Shown here in pieces: positions 17,654 through 25,026 of a stretch of DNA of 64,000 bases. A model generated the notes under the pieces. The model ran no database searches. It had not been told where the DNA came from and saw only the letters and a program-made list of their open reading frames with translations. Each line of letters opens with the position of its first letter. Position 1 is the first letter of the stretch. The translations under genes and the position numbers were made by a program. The stretch spans positions 1 through 64,000 of the forward strand of contig CAIUWA010000046.1 in assembly GCA_903902745.1 (NCBI GenBank), in the 5' to 3' direction. This DNA comes from an uncultured Opitutia bacterium. GTDB lineage: Bacteria; Verrucomicrobiota; Verrucomicrobiia; Opitutales; Opitutaceae.

Positions 17654-18301
17654 ATGAATCCGCTGACCAACCTGTTCGAGCAGAACAAAGCCTGGGCCGC
17701 CGCCATCCGCCGCCGCGATCCGGAGTTCTTTGAGAAGCTTTCACGGCAGCAGAATCCGGAACATCTGTGGATCGGCTGTTCGGACAGCCGCGTGCCCGCG
17801 AATGAGATCATCGGGCTCCTGCCCGGCGAGGTCTTTGTCCACCGCAATATCGCCAACGTCGTGGTCCACACTGACCTGAACTGCCTGTCGGTGATTCAGT
17901 TTGCCGTCGATGTGCTCAAGGTGAAACACATCATGGTGGTCGGCCACTACGGCTGCGGCGGCGTGCGTGCCGTGCTGCGCTGCGAACGCGTGGGGCTGGC
18001 CGACAACTGGCTGCGCCATGTGCAGGATGTCCGCGAGAAACACGACGCCTGCCTGTGCCAGCTGCCCGACGAGAACGCGCGCAGTGCGCGGCTCTGCGAG
18101 TTCAACGTCATCGAGCAGGTCGCCAACGTCTGCTCGACCACCATGGTGCGCGACGCCTGGGAGCGGGGCCAGGAGCTTACCATCCACGGCTGGATCTACG
18201 GGCTACGCGACGGGCTGTTGCGCGATTTGAATTGTTCGGCCGACAGCCCCAAGGAAGCTGAAGCCAGCTACAAGCGCGCGGTGAAGGCGCTGCAGGGGTA
18301 G
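17654..18301 (+). CDS. can: Beta-class carbonic anhydrase
   Basis: Interconverts CO2 and bicarbonate. The 215-residue product has all zinc-site elements: Cys and the Asp-Arg dyad in WIGCSDSRVPANE, and His/Cys in GHYGCGGVRAV. Length and sequence match the clade of bacterial and plant beta-CAs. ATG 17654 gives the start MNPLTNLFEQNK; the frame extends upstream without conserved sequence. It ends convergently to efp, with a large palindrome between them. Confidence 0.94.
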   Translation: MNPLTNLFEQNKAWAAAIRRRDPEFFEKLSRQQNPEHLWIGCSDSRVPANEIIGLLPGEVFVHRNIANVVVHTDLNCLSVIQFAVDVLKVKHIMVVGHYGCGGVRAVLRCERVGLADNWLRHVQDVREKHDACLCQLPDENARSARLCEFNVIEQVANVCSTTMVRDAWERGQELTIHGWIYGLRDGLLRDLNCSADSPKEAEASYKRAVKALQG

Positions 18302-18375
18302 GGCTGAGATTGCGCTGGGATGCTTTGGCCAGACCCGAGAACGCCACGCGTTCATCGGGACCGAAACGGATCGAA

Positions 18376-18425
18376 CTGCAGGCTAGTTAGCTGACTTGGC
18401 GCCAAGTCAGTGGAGTGGCCTGCAG
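18376..18425. repeat. Nested perfect palindrome between can and efp
   Basis: Bases 18391-18410 form a perfect 20-bp palindrome (CTGACTTGGC followed at once by its reverse complement). It is enclosed by a second inverted repeat, CTGCAGGC at 18376-18383 and GCCTGCAG at 18418-18425. It lies in the convergent can/efp spacer. No T-run follows on either strand. A smaller hairpin, GGCCTC/GAGGCC, sits at 18478-18492 just past the efp stop. It could be a bidirectional transcription stop, a protein-binding site or a solitary repeat of another family. Confidence 0.6.
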
Positions 18426-18501
18426 CAGGTCTGCGGGACGATTGACCCAACTCCCAATTGCAAATTCCCAATTCCCCGGCCTCGCAGAGGCCGTCGCCCG
18501 C

Positions 18502-19059
18502 TCAGACGCGACCGAGGTAGCTGCCGTCGGCGGTGCTGATCTTGATGATTTCGCCTTCCTTGATGAAGAGCGGGACGTTGACGACGAGGCCCGTCTCGAG
18601 CTTGGCGGGCTTCTGGACGTTGCTGGCGGTGTCGCCCTTGATGCCTTCGGAGCTCTCGATGACTTTCAGCGCCACGGTCGAGGGTAGTTCGAGGGTGAGC
18701 GGCTTGTCGTCCACGAAGAGCACGTCCACTTTGCCGCCGGCGGTCAGGTAGTTCTTGCTGTCGCCGAGGAGCTCGGCGCTGAGCTCGATCTGGTCGAAGG
18801 TGTCCGGGTCGATGAAGGCGAAGGCCTCGCGGTCGGCATAGCTGAACTCGAGGCTCTTCTTCTCGGTCGGCATCACCTCGATGGTGTCGGTGGAGGCGAA
18901 ACGCTGGTCGAGCGCCTTGCCATAGCGGAGATTGCGCATCTTCACCTGGACGAAGGCGCGGAGATTGCCCGGGGTACGGTGCTGCGTCTCCATGACGAGG
19001 TGCGGCTCGCCGTTAAACTTGATCACTTGGCCTTTGCGGATGTCGTTGGCTGCGGGCAT
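18502..19059 (-). CDS. efp: Translation elongation factor P
   Basis: Binds between the P and E sites of stalled ribosomes and promotes peptide bonds at polyproline stretches. The 185-residue protein has the three-domain EF-P layout, with the C-terminal signature matching the family (LFIKEGEIIKISTADGSYLGRV ending is typical in position). The loop reaching the peptidyl-transferase centre reads TPGNLRAF. Aligned without gaps to E. coli (PGKGQAF, Lys34) and Pseudomonas (SGRNAAV, Arg32), the modified position is Asn32 here. Thus none of the known lysine or arginine modifications can occur at that site. ATG 19059 is the only good start. Confidence 0.94.
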   Translation of the reverse strand: MPAANDIRKGQVIKFNGEPHLVMETQHRTPGNLRAFVQVKMRNLRYGKALDQRFASTDTIEVMPTEKKSLEFSYADREAFAFIDPDTFDQIELSAELLGDSKNYLTAGGKVDVLFVDDKPLTLELPSTVALKVIESSEGIKGDTASNVQKPAKLETGLVVNVPLFIKEGEIIKISTADGSYLGRV

Positions 19060-19301
19060 GGCGGGGTCTATTGCGGGCTGGGTTTCGAGTGGCGGAAGGT
19101 TCAGACTGAGGAACCGGGCGAAGGCGTGTCAAGCCACGGGCAGAGGGTGCGAGGGGCGGAAGATCCGTGACGCGCAGGGGACAAGGGAAGGTGCGGAGGA
19201 GCCGCGAGCGGGAAAGGCCTCACGGGCCAGCTGCAAACCGCCGCTCCACATCCGCGCTTGCGCTCCATGGGACGGGTTGGCGTGATGGCGCGCAACTCCC
19301 T

Positions 19302-20636
19302 ATGAAACAACGGACCCTTGCGCGCGAAGTCTCGATCAGCGGCAGTGCGCTGCACACCGGCGAGGCGGTCACGCTGACGCTGAAGCCCGCGCCGGTGGAC
19401 CATGGGGTGGTGTTCAAGCGCATCGATCTGAACGGTGCCCCCGAGATCAAGCCGCGCATCGACCTCGTCACCGACCTCGTCCGCGCCACCACCATTCAGA
19501 GCGGCCATGCGAAGATCCACACCGTCGAGCACGTGCTCAGCGCGCTGAGCGGCTGCGGCGTGGACAACGTGGTCGTGGAAATGAGCGCTTCCGAGCCGCC
19601 GATCATGGACGGCTCCGCCCGGCCGTATGTGAACCTCATCCTCCAGGGCGAGCCGGTGGAGCAGGACAAGGACCGCGAATATTTCACCCTCGACGAGGCG
19701 GTGTCGGTCACGAAGGGCAACTCGTCGATCATCGCGCTGCCCTCGGACGAACTCAAAATCTCCTGCACCTCGGCCGACGACCGCGGCATCCACACGCAGC
19801 ACCTGTCGCTGACGATTGATCCCGAGGTCTACATGACGCAGATCGCCGCGGCGCGCACGTTCACGATCTACGAGGACATCGAGGAGCTCATCAAGCTCGG
19901 CAAGATCCGCGGCGGCTCGCTCGACTGCGCCATCGTCATCAAGGGCGACAAGATCATCTCGAAGGAGCCGCTGCGCTTCAAGGACGAGTTCGTGCGGCAC
20001 AAGATCCTCGACATCATCGGCGACGTGACGCTGCTCGGCCTGCCGCTCAAGGCGCACATCGTGGCGACTCGACCGGGCCATGCGATCAACGCGGAGTTGA
20101 CCAAGGCACTCTACGAAAAGCTTCAGGAAAAGAAAAAGGGTTCGAAGAAAAAAGCCGTCGCGACCACGAAGATCGTGCTCCCAGGGGAAACCTCCCTTGA
20201 GATCAAGCGTATCCTGGACACGCTGCCGCACCGCTACCCGTTCCTGATGATCGACCGCGTGATCGAGTTCATCGGCGCCGACGAGCTGGTCGCGATCAAG
20301 AACGTGACAATCAACGAGCCGTATTTCCAGGGCCACTTTCCCGGCGAGCCGCTGATGCCGGGGGTCCTCCAGATCGAGTCGATGGCGCAGGCGGCCGGCA
20401 TCCTCATGCTCCGCAAGACCTCCAGCGAGGGGAAGACGGCCTTCTTCATGAGCGCCGACAAGGTGAAGTTCCGCAAGGCCGTGCGCCCCGGCGACCAGCT
20501 CGTGATCAACGCCAAGCTCACCAAGAACCGCGGCAACAAGATCGGCGTCGCCGAGTGTACCTGCACCGTCGGCGGCAATGTGGTGTCGTCCGGCGAGCTG
20601 ATGTTCAGCGTCATGGACATGTCCGGGGAGATCTGA
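19302..20636 (+). CDS. lpxC/fabZ: Bifunctional LpxC-FabZ: UDP-3-O-acyl-GlcNAc deacetylase / 3-hydroxyacyl-ACP dehydratase
   Basis: A 444-residue fusion. Residues 1 to about 280 are LpxC, the committed zinc deacetylase of lipid A synthesis: zinc ligand His in [12 protein letters not shown], the catalytic Glu/His region HKILDIIGD, and [10 protein letters not shown]. After a Lys-rich linker (KKKGSKKKA, about 285) residues 300-444 are FabZ, the fatty-acid-cycle dehydratase, with the catalytic His in [11 protein letters not shown] and Glu in [11 protein letters not shown]. Such fusions are known from Bacteroidetes and related phyla. ATG 19302 gives the start [11 protein letters not shown]. lpxA follows ten bases later, forming an LPS operon. 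Both products compete for the same 3-hydroxyacyl-ACP pool, which makes the pairing logical. Confidence 0.95.
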   Translation: MKQRTLAREVSISGSALHTGEAVTLTLKPAPVDHGVVFKRIDLNGAPEIKPRIDLVTDLVRATTIQSGHAKIHTVEHVLSALSGCGVDNVVVEMSASEPPIMDGSARPYVNLILQGEPVEQDKDREYFTLDEAVSVTKGNSSIIALPSDELKISCTSADDRGIHTQHLSLTIDPEVYMTQIAAARTFTIYEDIEELIKLGKIRGGSLDCAIVIKGDKIISKEPLRFKDEFVRHKILDIIGDVTLLGLPLKAHIVATRPGHAINAELTKALYEKLQEKKKGSKKKAVATTKIVLPGETSLEIKRILDTLPHRYPFLMIDRVIEFIGADELVAIKNVTINEPYFQGHFPGEPLMPGVLQIESMAQAAGILMLRKTSSEGKTAFFMSADKVKFRKAVRPGDQLVINAKLTKNRGNKIGVAECTCTVGGNVVSSGELMFSVMDMSGEI

Positions 20637-20646
20637 CCGACGGGCC

Positions 20647-21435
20647 ATGGCTGCGCGCATCCATCCCACCGCCATTGTCGAGCCCGGCGTCCAGCTGGGG
20701 CAGGACGTCGAGATCGGCGCCTATGCCTACGCGGGCGGCACCGCGGTGATCGGTGACGGCAGCCGGCTGCACCATCACGCCACCGTCGAGGGCAACACCG
20801 TGCTGGGGAAGGCCTGCGAGGTCTTCCCGTACGCCTGCATCGGTTCGAAGACGCAGGATCTGAAGTTCAAGGGCGGCAACCCCGGGCTGCGCGTTGGCGA
20901 CCGCAATGTCTTCCGCGAATATGTGAGCATCCACTGCGCGACCAACGACGGTGAGTTCACGCGCCTCGGCGACGGCAACAACATCCTCGCCTACGGGCAT
21001 GTCGCGCATGACTGCGTGCTGGGCCACGGCATTATCATGAGCAACGGCGCCGTGCTGGCGGGCCATGTGACCGTCGGGGACCACGCGGTACTCGGCGGCT
21101 ATGCCGGCGTGCATCAGTTCTGCCGCATCGGCGAGCACGCGATGCTCTCGGCCTGTGCCAAGCTCGTACAGGATCTGCCGCCGTTTTTCATCGCGGACGG
21201 CGTGCCGGCGAGCGTGCGCGCGTTCAACAAGGTGGGGCTTGAGCGCCACGGCTACACGCCCGCGCAGCTCGAGCGCGTGAAGCAGATTTTCCGGATCCTC
21301 TATCGCGACGGCCTCAACCGCACGCAGGCGCTGGAAAAACTCGCCGCCCACGAGAGCGCGGCCACCTCGGAATTTGCCCGCGTGCTGGCCTTCGCCAAGG
21401 AGAGTTCCCGCGGCCTCGCCCCGGGCGGAAGCTGA
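20647..21435 (+). CDS. lpxA: Acyl-ACP:UDP-N-acetylglucosamine O-acyltransferase
   Basis: First enzyme of lipid A synthesis, adding a 3-hydroxyacyl chain to UDP-GlcNAc. The 262-residue protein shows the hexapeptide repeats of a left-handed beta helix from residue 5 on (IHPTAIVEPGVQLG and so on), the catalytic His region AYGHVAHDCVLGH, and the substrate-binding loops GSKTQDLKFKGG and VGLERHGYT before the C-terminal helical domain. It directly follows lpxC-fabZ by ten bases, so it is cotranscribed with it. Confidence 0.96.
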   Translation: MAARIHPTAIVEPGVQLGQDVEIGAYAYAGGTAVIGDGSRLHHHATVEGNTVLGKACEVFPYACIGSKTQDLKFKGGNPGLRVGDRNVFREYVSIHCATNDGEFTRLGDGNNILAYGHVAHDCVLGHGIIMSNGAVLAGHVTVGDHAVLGGYAGVHQFCRIGEHAMLSACAKLVQDLPPFFIADGVPASVRAFNKVGLERHGYTPAQLERVKQIFRILYRDGLNRTQALEKLAAHESAATSEFARVLAFAKESSRGLAPGGS

Positions 21436-21487
21436 GACGGCTCCAAGCTCAGGGCCCCGAGCCCGGTCGAGGGGCGGACGCCCGGTT

Positions 21488-22414
21488 TCACTTCTTCAGC
21501 GCTTCCTTGGCCGGCCGGAAATCAGGGTTGGCGGCCATGGCCAAGTCATATTCCATGCGAGCGCCGGCCAAGTCGCCCGATTTTTCCAGGATATTGCCCA
21601 GGCGGTAATGCACGTTGGCCTGGGTCGGCTGGCCATCGCCCGTCGGGGCGGGCAGGGAAAGGCATCGGGTCAAGGCCGCGCGGCCGCGGTCGAGCTGATC
21701 GCCGCTCAGGGCGGCGCACCGGCCGATGTGATAAAGGGCGAGGAAATCATCGGGCACCTGCCGCAGCACTTCGTCGAATTCGGCAAAGGCCGCCCCGCTG
21801 TTTTTTTCCGCCAGATAAAGGGTCGCGAAAGCCACGCGACCCTTCATCGGGTCGAGCTGTCGGATTTCGGCGGCCTGTTTGTAGGCCTTGTCGATCCCGC
21901 CACCGGCGATCCGCGGCGCGAGGAGGAAATACCCCAGCAGGCTCCAGTGGTAATCCGGATTTTTCGGATCAAGGGCTGCCGCGCGTTCGTAGGCCGCCTT
22001 GCACTTTAGGCCCCAGCCCAGCTTCGCGAAGATCATGGATTTTTGCGCCGCCAGCCCAAAGGCGTCGCCCAAGGCGTTCTGGATCCGGGCGTCTTGGGGC
22101 GAGCCCTGCGCGGCCCGTTCAAGGCAGGCCAGAGCCTTGGTTTCGTCGTCGAACCACAGGGCGAGCCGGCCACGGTAAAAATCCAGCTCGACGTCGTCTG
22201 GCCGATGGACGGAGGCCCGGTCAAAGAGCCTTTGCGCGTCGGTATAACGGCAGGCGTGGTAGAGCACCACCGCCGTTTGAAAGTCCGTCTCCGGCTGGGC
22301 CGTGGCCGCGCCCGCTATGCCCCCGAAAAACACGAGGCCGCAAAACCAGGGATGGCGATGGAACCGGTGCAACCAGGAGAAGGGACGGGCGGGCCTTTTC
22401 CTGCGCATCAGCAT
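21488..22414 (-). CDS. TPR-repeat protein with N-terminal membrane/signal segment
   Basis: A 308-residue protein with a basic N-terminus (MRRKRPARP), a hydrophobic stretch WFCGLVFFGGIAGAATAQP that reads as a signal peptide or anchor, and then a series of tetratricopeptide helices through to the C-terminus (for example ELDFYRGRLALWFDDETKAL, ALYHIGRCAALSGDQ, YRLGNILEKSGDLAGA). TPR domains bind proteins; the partner is not evident. Its ATG overlaps the stop codon of the upstream gene as TGATG, so the two are translationally coupled and probably work together. Confidence 0.8.
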   Translation of the reverse strand: MLMRRKRPARPFSWLHRFHRHPWFCGLVFFGGIAGAATAQPETDFQTAVVLYHACRYTDAQRLFDRASVHRPDDVELDFYRGRLALWFDDETKALACLERAAQGSPQDARIQNALGDAFGLAAQKSMIFAKLGWGLKCKAAYERAAALDPKNPDYHWSLLGYFLLAPRIAGGGIDKAYKQAAEIRQLDPMKGRVAFATLYLAEKNSGAAFAEFDEVLRQVPDDFLALYHIGRCAALSGDQLDRGRAALTRCLSLPAPTGDGQPTQANVHYRLGNILEKSGDLAGARMEYDLAMAANPDFRPAKEALKK

Positions 22415-22752
22415 CAATCCGCCCCGATCCGGGCGAACGGGTGGCGTGAGCGGCTGGTGATCCGGCCGAGGAACTGCACGACTACCGGGGAGGTGAGATC
22501 GCTGATCAGCTGGCTGGCATCTGGAAAGAGATGCGAGCCGCCGGGCTCGGAGTCGGCCCAGCGCATGTTGCGGATGCTCCACCCACTGAGGAAATATTGC
22601 TTCTCGTCAACGGTCACCTTCCCGTCGGCCGCGATGCGCACGCATCGTTCGGGCACGAAGCAGTAAGATTCCGGAAGCTGGCTGCCAAAGATGTAGCCGG
22701 TCTCGCCGCCCACTTTGGCCGATGCGGTCATGGCTGGAAGCCGTTCTGCCAT
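22414..22752 (-). CDS. Conserved-looking hypothetical protein coupled to a TPR gene
   Basis: A 112-residue protein I do not recognise. It has no signal peptide or membrane segment. Landmarks are YCFVPERCVRIAADGKVTV, SGWSIRNMRW and VVVQFLGRITSR, with mixed beta-strand character. A second ATG at 22731 (MTASAKVGG) could be the real start. Its stop overlaps the start of the TPR gene (TGATG), which supports it being a real gene in a two-gene unit. The 279 bases upstream, to the PspC gene, show no gene or clear repeat. Confidence 0.6.
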   Translation of the reverse strand: MAERLPAMTASAKVGGETGYIFGSQLPESYCFVPERCVRIAADGKVTVDEKQYFLSGWSIRNMRWADSEPGGSHLFPDASQLISDLTSPVVVQFLGRITSRSRHPFARIGAD

Positions 22753-23031
22753 CGATGCGAGAGGGCAGGGATCGGATGAAACATGGAGGGATGAGGATTC
22801 GAAACCGCCCTAGCTTGTCGGGTCTTCGTCTCCGATCTGCGACGGTGCCGTTACGTTCGGGTGACAAGCTGCGGGCTGGTTGCCCACCCTTGTTTCCAGG
22901 ATGCGGCCGCTGAGCAACGAGGCTGGTTTTGGCCGTCGATCTCAATCCAGTCTCGTGACCTTGGCTGCTCCATTCAATGGCATGATCCCGGTTTATGCCC
23001 GCCAGCCGGCGATCCCATCGCCTGCCCGTCG

Positions 23032-23268
23032 TCAGGCTTTGGTCTTCTTCTCGCCCGGAATGCAGATCCAGAGAATGACGTAGGCGATCAGGCCGGAGCC
23101 CCAGGCGACCAGCGACGCCAGAAAAAGCACCCGCCACATCCAGGCCGCGAAAGGGGTGCCTTCGCCGAGGGCGGCGCAGACGCCGCCGATGGGACTGTCC
23201 CCGGGGCGTTTCAAGTCGCGAAACTTATGCCAGGACTCGCTGCCGAAAAATTCCTTGATCGTGGTCAC
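23032..23268 (-). CDS. PspC domain membrane protein
   Basis: A 78-residue protein matching the PspC domain: RPGDSPIGGVCAALGEGTP (variant of the GVCxGLAxYF motif), followed by a hydrophobic segment WRVLFLASLVAWGSGLIAYVILWICIPG and a basic tail. PspC-type proteins belong to phage-shock membrane-stress systems, but stand-alone PspC proteins are common and need not be tied to PspA; no pspA or pspB is in the window. Confidence 0.85.
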   Translation of the reverse strand: MTTIKEFFGSESWHKFRDLKRPGDSPIGGVCAALGEGTPFAAWMWRVLFLASLVAWGSGLIAYVILWICIPGEKKTKA

Positions 23269-23315
23269 GGGTGAAACGCTAGCGGGCCGGGACTGAAAAA
23301 CAAGTCCCGCCGAGC

Positions 23316-24020
23316 CTACTTGAGCTCGGGCGGCATCGGCGCATACAGGTTCTTCGCGGGGGGCAGGGGCGTCAGCGTAATGTTGCGGAAGTCAATGGCC
23401 GTGCCCTCGGCCTGGAAGGCAATGCAACCGCCCGAGGGCAGCACGCCGGTCATGCGGTTGAGCTGCACGCCGTTGACGGAAAGCGTGATCGTGTCGCCGG
23501 CGACGGTGATGTCATAGCGGTTCCATTCGCCCATCGGTTTTTCCGGCGAAGGCCCGGGATGCACGAGGCGGCCGGTGCTCACGCCGCGCGGGTTGCGGCT
23601 GACGATCTCCTCCTTGCTGCGCGCGTCGCCGAAGGAGGCGAAATCGCCGGCGTGGCTGGTCTGCAGCTGGGCCTCGAAACACTTGGGCCAGATGAGATCC
23701 GGGCCGACGACATGGAGCATGACCCCGCTGTTGCCGGCGTTCTTCGGCCAGCGCCATTCCAGGCTCAGCTGGTAATCGGCGTATGCGACCTCGGTGCGAA
23801 CATAGCCGCGGCCCACCCCGAGGCAGCGCAGCAGTCCATCCTCGACCTTCCACGCGGTGGCGGGATCCGTGCCGGCCTTCTCGACGAAAATGTGCAGGCC
23901 GTCAAAATTCTTGCCGTTGAAAAGCTGAATGGGCTCGGGTGGGGCGGGTTTGGGTGCGGCCGGCTGGGCGAAGAGTGGAGTCGCGAGCAGACAGCCGAGG
24001 ATAACAAGAAGGGGGCGCAT
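23316..24020 (-). CDS. DUF1080 (3-keto-disaccharide hydrolase-type) secreted protein
   Basis: A 234-residue exported protein with a signal peptide (LLVILGCLLATPLFAQP) and the DUF1080 jelly-roll domain: LFNGKNFDGLHIF at the start, the central WRWPKNAGNSGVMLHV and CFEAQL motifs, EWNRYDITVAGDTITLSVNG, and FRNITLTPL at the end. The fold resembles concanavalin-type glycanases and the domain is very common in Planctomycetes and Verrucomicrobia. Some members hydrolyse 3-keto-glycosides; that activity is inferred, not visible. It ends in the middle of the window's minus-strand block and may stand alone. Confidence 0.88.
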   Translation of the reverse strand: MRPLLVILGCLLATPLFAQPAAPKPAPPEPIQLFNGKNFDGLHIFVEKAGTDPATAWKVEDGLLRCLGVGRGYVRTEVAYADYQLSLEWRWPKNAGNSGVMLHVVGPDLIWPKCFEAQLQTSHAGDFASFGDARSKEEIVSRNPRGVSTGRLVHPGPSPEKPMGEWNRYDITVAGDTITLSVNGVQLNRMTGVLPSGGCIAFQAEGTAIDFRNITLTPLPPAKNLYAPMPPELK

Positions 24021-24068
24021 GACCCTGCATATCCCGCTGCGCCGATAACCGACAATCTCATTTTAAAA

Positions 24069-24175
24069 AGATGCAGCAGCGGCCGACTTGTCCGCCATGG
24101 CCTGGGTCGCCTTCGACGCCGCCAAAGGCGGAAAAACTTCTGCGACGGCGGAAGACCGCCGTTTGGTTAAGACTT
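24069..24175. repeat. REP-like element related to the TGTAGCGGCG family
   Basis: This spacer shares two blocks with the element at 12479-12572: ACTTGTCCGCCAT (from 24086) and GCGACGGCGGA followed by GACCGCCG (24142-24161). It also holds an extra GCCGCC/GGCGGA stem region around 24117-24131. The GTAG head is degraded to GCAG. It lies between the ankyrin gene and DUF1080. Confidence 0.55.
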
Positions 24176-24180
24176 CCTTT

Positions 24181-24930
24181 TCAAGAACGGAGATATTTGT
24201 TCGGCACATTCATTTCCTTCGGGAGAGTTCGTCCCGAAGCTTGGGCGAGCAGCTTGATATTCTCATACACGTCGCGCTCGTCTCGTCCGAATTGAGGCAG
24301 CAGTCCCGCTTGCGCATAGGATGTCGGCGTGGCGTCAAAAACCGTCGTCTCCCACTCAAAGCTTTTCCCCCAGGTGATTCCCGTCAGGCGAACGTCCGCT
24401 TTCGCGCCGTGTTTCAGCAGCAGCCGCAGCACGGGCTGGCAATGATTGCCGCGTTGATTGACGGTATGGAAGAGTGGCGTGTGCCCGTTGAATCCATCCT
24501 CATCCACCGCGGCCTTCGCCTCCACATCCGACCCCGCCGCGAGCAAAGCGGCCGCGGCTCGCACCAGACCGAACTCCGCCGCCACGTGCAACAAGGCCGC
24601 CCCACGCAACGGGGTGAAGGCACAGCGAATATCCACGCGATGGTGGATCAATGAAGGATTCCTGTGCAGTTCCGCCCCCAGCATCTCCGCATCGTCCAGC
24701 AGGACCGGAAGCAAGCCCGCGTCCGGGCACCGCGCACCGGCTTCAATCAGGCAGCGGACACAGTCCGAAAACTCCGGCGACCTGAGATACATTTCAACCA
24801 ACCACGTTAACGGCGTCTTGCCGCCGATGAGGCCGTTAACCTCAGCGCCCGCGGCTAGGCCGGCTTGAATCTTTTTGACCGAATGAGTCTCGAAACCGAG
24901 CAGAAGAATTTGGTCAGCCTCTTTTTTCAT
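24181..24930 (-). CDS. Ankyrin-repeat protein
   Basis: A 249-residue protein (ATG 24930; a GTG at 24939 adds three residues) without signal peptide. It holds ankyrin-type repeats such as GKTPLTWLVEMYLRS, RGAALLHVAAEFGLVRAAAA and GHTPLFHTVNQRGNH with the following LLLKHGAKADVRL. Ankyrin repeats bind proteins; the target is unknown. It lies 96 bases downstream of the two-gene receiver/cNMP-domain unit on the same strand. Confidence 0.82.
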   Translation of the reverse strand: MKKEADQILLLGFETHSVKKIQAGLAAGAEVNGLIGGKTPLTWLVEMYLRSPEFSDCVRCLIEAGARCPDAGLLPVLLDDAEMLGAELHRNPSLIHHRVDIRCAFTPLRGAALLHVAAEFGLVRAAAALLAAGSDVEAKAAVDEDGFNGHTPLFHTVNQRGNHCQPVLRLLLKHGAKADVRLTGITWGKSFEWETTVFDATPTSYAQAGLLPQFGRDERDVYENIKLLAQASGRTLPKEMNVPNKYLRS

Positions 24931-25026
24931 CGAGGACACTGAAGCTTGATCGAAACACCTCGTCGATGGTGATGATGTCCAGCGCTTGCTCCACGACAGG
25001 CTCGGAGCCCTGGGTGCCCTGAAGGA

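Noticed and set aside
24940-25026. A peptide-like reading (EPVVEQALDIITIDEVF) in the short gap between the cNMP-domain gene and the ankyrin gene, reminiscent of the end of a STAS domain
   Set aside because: No start codon or upstream domain exists in that frame; it is too short to be a gene. A decayed remnant is possible but unsupported.
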